Source of the DNA: CAYOXM01 sp964407925
GTDB lineage: Bacteria; Patescibacteriota; Patescibacteriia; SG8-24
DNA length: 64,000 bases
Direction: 5' to 3'
NCBI GenBank assembly: GCA_964407925.1
Contig: CAYOXM010000001.1
Location: 1 to 64,000 of the forward strand
In this document: piece by piece, positions 59,824 through 64,000 of the stretch
How the letters are laid out: every line of letters begins with the position of its first letter
How positions within the stretch are numbered: position 1 is the stretch's first letter
The notes under the pieces: generated by a model
What the model was told of the DNA's origin: nothing
What the model saw: only the letters and a program-made list of their open reading frames with translations
Database searches by the model: none
Position numbers and translations under genes: made by a program

Positions 59824-59879
59824 GATAGGTGGACAAGTCACTTGCGTCTGCCCGCGGGGATGCTAAGGAGTCCCCCGCT

Positions 59880-60434
59880 ATGCCACGAGGCGCCCGCACG
59901 ACGGCCCCGGAACTCCCCCACCACGTAATCATGCGTGGCAACGATCGCCGTATCGTGTTTCACGAAACCCGCGATAAAAAGAAATACCTCGACATCATCA
60001 AGGACGTAAAATACTTATTTGACCTCAAGATCTATCACTACGTACTCATGGATAACCATGTGCACCTGCTTTTAGAACCGCGAGTTGCCGCTCACCTTAG
60101 CCAGGCAATGCAACGAATCAGCCTTCGATACTCTCTATTCTATAAAAGAAAATACGGATTAGTAGGTCATCTCTGGCAGGACAGATTTAAGAGCTTCATC
60201 ATCGACAATGACGCCTACCTGCTCACGTGCGGAATCTATATAGAACTCAACCCCGTCCGCGCAGGCATTGTCGACCGTCCGGAAGATTATCGCTGGTCGA
60301 GTTATCGAAACTACGCCTTCGACGATAAAAATTCCTTGCTAGATGACAACCCCCTCATTCCACCGTCTACGATGAGGGCAGCAACGTATCAAAACCTTAC
60401 TAATGAGTGGTTACGTCTTAAATTATCCCCATAA
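59880..60434 (+). CDS. REP-associated tyrosine transposase (RAYT, Y1/IS200-like superfamily)
   Basis: The 184-residue HUH nuclease starts MPRGARTTAPELPHHVIMRGND. The HUH motif is H60-V-H62 in MDNHVHLLLEP. The catalytic Tyr region is SLRYSLFYKRKYGLVGHLWQ (Tyr84 or Tyr88), followed by DRFKSFIIDN and IELNPVRAGIV, all diagnostic of RAYTs. Such enzymes cut and move REP palindromes as single strands. AAGGAG ten bases upstream supports this start over 59829. Its codons are visibly more AT-rich than those of all neighbours, suggesting recent transfer. It is flanked on both sides by GGGGACAGTCCCC and is the only plus-strand gene after 35 kb. Confidence 0.93.
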   Translation: MPRGARTTAPELPHHVIMRGNDRRIVFHETRDKKKYLDIIKDVKYLFDLKIYHYVLMDNHVHLLLEPRVAAHLSQAMQRISLRYSLFYKRKYGLVGHLWQDRFKSFIIDNDAYLLTCGIYIELNPVRAGIVDRPEDYRWSSYRNYAFDDKNSLLDDNPLIPPSTMRAATYQNLTNEWLRLKLSP

Positions 60435-60435
60435 C

Positions 60436-60448
60436 GGGGACAGTCCCC
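60436..60448. repeat. RAYT-flanking palindrome, right copy
   Basis: GGGGACAGTCCCC begins two bases after the RAYT stop codon. Confidence 0.85.
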
Positions 60449-60479
60449 GGATTGGGGATTTTTTTCTTTGCTCGCATAA

Positions 60480-60507
60480 CAAAAGACCCCCTTGCGGGGG
60501 TCTTTTG
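60480..60507. terminator. Bidirectional intrinsic terminator
   Basis: AAAAGACCCCC-TTGC-GGGGGTCTTTT lies between RAYT and the convergent giant gene. A second inverted repeat GCTCCGGCCT/AGGCCGGAGC lies at 60538-60571 without a clear T-run. Confidence 0.88.
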
Positions 60508-60629
60508 GGCTTTCTCTGGCTTTGGGGTTTGGGGTTGGCTCCGGCCTTTGCTTTTCAGCTCAGGCCGGAGCTTTCCTTACGCCTCGCCGCTTGAGAAACC
60601 GGTGACCGTTAGGCCAATGACTAAGACAA

Positions 60630-63600
60630 TTATGTCTTCGTCATCGTCTGCGGGTCGGCCGGGAGCACCTTCACGTAGAGTCCGTTGGTCCAGTCATTCG
60701 AACCGGCCGCGTCCGTGCCGTAGCCCAGAGCGTTGACCGTGTCGTTGTGCGGGACCTTGCTGTTGTCGGACCAGATGAAGTTGTACTCCTGGTTGTTCGC
60801 GGTACCGTCGTAGTCGTCGATACCGGCGCCCGGAGCAGCCGCGGACTGGTCGATTTCACCGGTGGCCAAGAGAGAGTCACCGAGGATCTGAATCGACGAG
60901 GTGTCGCCAGCGTTGTCGAAGCCAGAAGTCGTCGCGCGGAGCTCGAGAGTCTTCGAGGTACCGGCGGAGACGACGTACTCGCTTGCAAGCTGGATGCGGA
61001 TGCAGTGCTCAGTCGTCGTGGTGGTGAAACCGCAGTTGGTGCCACCAGCCTCATCGACCGTCGCAGCGGTGGACGCGAGGTCCGTGCCCTGACCGACTTC
61101 GCGGAGCGCGAGGTTGGTGAAGGCGCCGTTGGAGGTCGTGTCGCTGACCGAAGCCTTGAAGGAAATCTTCTTGATGGCCACGTTGTCAGCCGCGTCGGCC
61201 GAAACCGTGAACCTGGCGATCACGACGCCACCCGCGTTAGTGAGGGCAGTGGTCGGGAGTGCCACAAGGGAAACCGTAGGCTTGGTGCGGCGGAGGACCT
61301 TCTGCTTCCCGGCGAGCGGGGAGCCAGCGAAGGTCACAATCGTCGTCGAAGAGCCGGCGGACGTACCGCGGACCTCGAAGGCGCTGCCGGCGTCAGAGAG
61401 CGAGACCTTCACGTCGACGCCGGAGTTGGCGCCGCCCGTGCCCACCGTGTTCAGGTTGCCCTTCACGGTGAGGTTCTTGGTGCCGTCCTTCGGGATGACG
61501 AAGTTCATGCCCGAGAAGTCGGCCGTGCCCGTGCCGTCAACCGAGACCGGGCCGCCGACGAGAGTCGCGCCATCGTAGAGGCTGACGCTCGAGAGGCCGG
61601 AAGCGGTGACAGTCGTGACGCGAACCTTGGTCATCTTGAGTTCCTCGTTCTGCGCGGTGAACTTGTACTTGGCAAGCACCACATTCGAGGAACCGCCGAC
61701 GAGGTGACCGGCTTCCGTCTCGGAGTCATCCGGGGCGAGAATCACGGTAACCGTACCGGCATCAGCGACGCGCATGTTCGGACCGTCGAGGGTGCCGCCC
61801 GTGGCCGTGACGGAGTTGCCGTCCGGATCGGTGGCAGTGACGCCCGAGTTGGCGAGCTGGAGGTCGATATCATCCGGCAGGTTGGCCGTCAGCAGAGCGC
61901 TCGACAGGTTGGCCGAGACGTTCAGCGTGATGGTCTGACCCTTCGGAATCGTGAGGTTCATGTTGTCGAACGTCACGAGACCGCCCGTGCCGCTGGTCGG
62001 CGACTTGGTCGTGGAGACCTGGGTCGAACCGTTCCAGAGCTTGAGGGTCTGCGCGATGTCGGCGAACGAGGAACAAGCCGCGTTCTCCTGGCCGTTCGTG
62101 AACGTGGCGTTCGGCGCAACCGTACAGGTGGCCGTACCGTCGTTCGTGTCGACGCGACCCTGGAGCTGCAACGTGTTGACCTTGATGTCAGACGCGTCAC
62201 CAGCCTTGAGCGAAACGCCCATGAGCGTGGCGCCCTGGGAGCCCTTGATGTAGGTCTGGGCGACCGGGGTCGACGCGAGAGAGATGGTCAGCGTCGGATT
62301 CTTCACGTTGTGGGTGTTGCCCGCAATGTCGGAATCCGGCACGTAGTCAGCCGAGGCGAGGTCCTGGCTCGAATCGAGGTTCCTGATCGCCGAGGAGAGC
62401 GCGCTGAACTTCTTCAGCGTGACCTTGAGCGTGGTCAGGTCGATCGAACCGTTGTCGGTGTTGTCGAGGGTCAAGCTGTTCGCGATGTCAGCCGTCACCT
62501 TGAAGGTGCGGGCCTGACCGGCGTTCAGGTTGAAGACCTCGGTGTAGTCGAGCGTGGACGAGTTGTCGTTGAGCGCGTAGCCCGTGCCGTTCGTGGAGTC
62601 CTTCGGACCCATGACGGTGGCGCCGGTCGCGGTGTCGACAATCTTGATGTCGGTCACGCGGGGCGAGGTAAGGGAACCCGTATCGTTGAGGTCCTCGTTA
62701 CCATCGAGCACGAGCTGGAGCTTGCGAACCTCGAGGTTCGAGCCAGCGGCCATGGTGAAGTTGAAGAGTTCAACATCCTTCTGGTTGGCGCCGACATCCT
62801 TCGAGGCAGGGCCGTTGAAGGTGATGGTCAGCTGACCGGCGTCGACGGAGCTGTAGGAACAGTCACCGGCGGACGAGGTGCAGGAGCCACCATCGTAGGT
62901 GGTCGAGGTGACCGCGACGCCGTAGCCGTAGGTGCGGCCGACAGCGAGGAGGTCGGTGGTCTGGTCGAGCCAGAACTTCACCGTCTCAGCCGAGCGGGCG
63001 GAACCCGCAACGTCCGCGTAGATCTCGAAGGTCTTGGTGTTGCCCTTCTCGATCAGCATCGGGGTCGCGAGAACGAACACCGCGAGGTCCTTGCTGTTGA
63101 GCGCGGACACCGAGGCGAGCGTGTTGCCGGCCTGCTTCAGGACGAAGTTGGAGTACTTGTCCCGGGAGACCGAACCGCCGTGGTAGACGGAGATCTTGGT
63201 GAAGTCGATGTCTTCGGTCGAACCAGCGGCGAGCTGGAACTCACCGACCTTGGCGGCCATCTGACCGGCCTTGGGGTTGGTGACGGTACCGGACTTCGAG
63301 ATCGTCACGGTGCCAGCGGTGGCGCCGGAGATCGTGAAGGTCGGACCGGCGAGCGGGAGGCCGGAGGCCGTGCTCGAACCGGCGGACATCGCCGTCATCG
63401 AGAACGAGTGCTGGTTGGCAGCAGTCGCGCCCGAGGCGAAGTCGACACCGACCCAGAGGGTCTTCATTTCGCCAGCGGCCAACGCGAGGTTGAGGCCGGA
63501 GAAGGAAGCGTCATGGGTGGTGCTGTTGAACGTGCGGCCAGTCGTGAGGCGGTTGTTGCCAGCGTAGACGTACGCGTTGGCAATGTCGGCCGTGAGACCG

Positions 63601-64000
63601 GAGCCCGAGCGGTGAACGGTGACCGAGTCAACCGTCATCGAGGACGTGCCGTTGTTCTTAACGTCCAGCTTGAGGACGTTAACCGCGTTGGCGCCCTTCG
63701 GGAGCGTGCCGCCAGCCGGCTGGCTGGAGGAGAGCATCGCCGAGAGGGAACCGCTGCCGGAGGACGAGCCGAGGTTCTTGTCCGCGTTGATGGACGTGGC
63801 CTGGCTCGAGACGCCGGCGGGGCTGTAGTCGGAGGCGGAGTTGATGTCGGCGCCCGAGGTGTAGTTCGTGAAGAACGCGTCGGGGACGTCGTCGATCATC
63901 TGCGCCCAGGAGGCGCCGTAGAGCGAGACGGCGAGCGCCTCGGTCTTGACCCAGCGGAGCGCGCCGCCCTTGTCGACGGCGTACACCTTGGGGTCGGTGG
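60630..64000 (-). CDS. Giant S-layer-like surface protein, copy 2 (5' end outside the window)
   Basis: At least 1123 residues are visible. The first are the end of a YVFPN domain (VYAVDKGGALRWVKTEALAV) and the rest are beta modules matching copy 1 in order, with about three of four residues alike by eye in the C-terminal two thirds. The protein ends DWTNGLYVKVLPADPQTMT-K-T. The signal peptide and promoter lie beyond base 64000. Its codons use more GCC, GCT, GGT and GTT and fewer GCG than neighbouring genes, which may reflect selection for high expression. It is the best candidate in the window for the main S-layer protein, as an inference. Confidence 0.85.
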   Translation of the reverse strand, partial: TDPKVYAVDKGGALRWVKTEALAVSLYGASWAQMIDDVPDAFFTNYTSGADINSASDYSPAGVSSQATSINADKNLGSSSGSGSLSAMLSSSQPAGGTLPKGANAVNVLKLDVKNNGTSSMTVDSVTVHRSGSGLTADIANAYVYAGNNRLTTGRTFNSTTHDASFSGLNLALAAGEMKTLWVGVDFASGATAANQHSFSMTAMSAGSSTASGLPLAGPTFTISGATAGTVTISKSGTVTNPKAGQMAAKVGEFQLAAGSTEDIDFTKISVYHGGSVSRDKYSNFVLKQAGNTLASVSALNSKDLAVFVLATPMLIEKGNTKTFEIYADVAGSARSAETVKFWLDQTTDLLAVGRTYGYGVAVTSTTYDGGSCTSSAGDCSYSSVDAGQLTITFNGPASKDVGANQKDVELFNFTMAAGSNLEVRKLQLVLDGNEDLNDTGSLTSPRVTDIKIVDTATGATVMGPKDSTNGTGYALNDNSSTLDYTEVFNLNAGQARTFKVTADIANSLTLDNTDNGSIDLTTLKVTLKKFSALSSAIRNLDSSQDLASADYVPDSDIAGNTHNVKNPTLTISLASTPVAQTYIKGSQGATLMGVSLKAGDASDIKVNTLQLQGRVDTNDGTATCTVAPNATFTNGQENAACSSFADIAQTLKLWNGSTQVSTTKSPTSGTGGLVTFDNMNLTIPKGQTITLNVSANLSSALLTANLPDDIDLQLANSGVTATDPDGNSVTATGGTLDGPNMRVADAGTVTVILAPDDSETEAGHLVGGSSNVVLAKYKFTAQNEELKMTKVRVTTVTASGLSSVSLYDGATLVGGPVSVDGTGTADFSGMNFVIPKDGTKNLTVKGNLNTVGTGGANSGVDVKVSLSDAGSAFEVRGTSAGSSTTIVTFAGSPLAGKQKVLRRTKPTVSLVALPTTALTNAGGVVIARFTVSADAADNVAIKKISFKASVSDTTSNGAFTNLALREVGQGTDLASTAATVDEAGGTNCGFTTTTTEHCIRIQLASEYVVSAGTSKTLELRATTSGFDNAGDTSSIQILGDSLLATGEIDQSAAAPGAGIDDYDGTANNQEYNFIWSDNSKVPHNDTVNALGYGTDAAGSNDWTNGLYVKVLPADPQTMTKT
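63781..64000. repeat. 220-bp segment identical to 59208-59427
   Basis: Partner of the identical segment in copy 1, reaching the window edge. The true length of identity is at least 220 bp. Confidence 0.95.

Noticed and set aside
55982..59866. Plus-strand open frame of 1294 codons opposite the giant surface gene
   Set aside because: It is rich in Arg, Gly, Val and Asp repeats typical of the antisense of a GC-rich gene, has no signal or motif, and spans a terminator, promoter and palindrome. The minus-strand reading has a signal peptide and paralogues.

Overview
The window is GC-rich bacterial chromosome, compact and almost fully coding, with short intergenic gaps that usually hold an intrinsic terminator. 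No gap between genes exceeds 300 bases. I infer a member of the Candidate Phyla Radiation (Patescibacteria, Parcubacteria-like). The reasons are a compact type IV pilus operon, a modest set of cell-wall and glycan genes, and a large family of secreted proteins with a DGKRYVFPN...WY.DF domain that I associate with these episymbiotic bacteria. No rRNA, tRNA, CRISPR array or complete insertion sequence was recognised. One 100-base run of N (26554-26653) is an assembly gap.

Layout. 1-2.8 kb (minus strand): the 5' part of lon, then mraY and a small membrane protein. 2.97-12.9 kb (plus strand): a type IV pilus operon of pilB, pilC, two prepilins (one carrying a lectin-like insert), two tandem pilin-like proteins with long repeat stalks, pilM, pilN, pilO and a small membrane protein. 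12.9-22.4 kb: housekeeping genes (cysteine desulfurase, rpmA, pyrG, Nudix, CtpA-type protease, murA, a PEGA protein, a HAD phosphatase). 22.5-45.5 kb (mostly minus strand): a surface-glycan region. It has the dTDP-rhamnose genes rmlA, rmlD, rmlC and rmlB, a CDP-alcohol phosphatidyltransferase, polytopic glycosyltransferase-like proteins, four soluble-type glycosyltransferases, DUF2304, GtrA, two tandem UDP-glucuronate decarboxylase-like genes, a short UDP-glucose dehydrogenase-like gene and a secreted subtilisin with FG-GAP repeats. 45.6-64 kb (minus strand): an array of secreted surface proteins. Six of them carry the YVFPN domain, and the array also holds a tail-fibre-like repeat protein, a DUF475/TerC membrane protein and a REP-associated tyrosine transposase (RAYT).

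Functionally the window describes the outer surface of a small cell: peptidoglycan precursor genes (murA, mraY), pili for contact, nucleotide-sugar and glycosyltransferase genes for surface polysaccharide or protein glycosylation, and a family of modular S-layer-like proteins. The most unusual part is the 45-64 kb array. Its genes share near-identical extended -10 promoters only 7-9 bases from the start codon, which suggests leaderless mRNAs. Four BIME-like double-hairpin elements (70-96 bp) sit 3' of its genes. A RAYT gene is bracketed by GGGGACAGTCCCC palindromes, with a third copy elsewhere in the array. Two giant paralogues share 220 identical bases at their 5' ends within diverged genes. 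I propose that the array evolves by repeat-associated duplication, gene conversion and domain shuffling.
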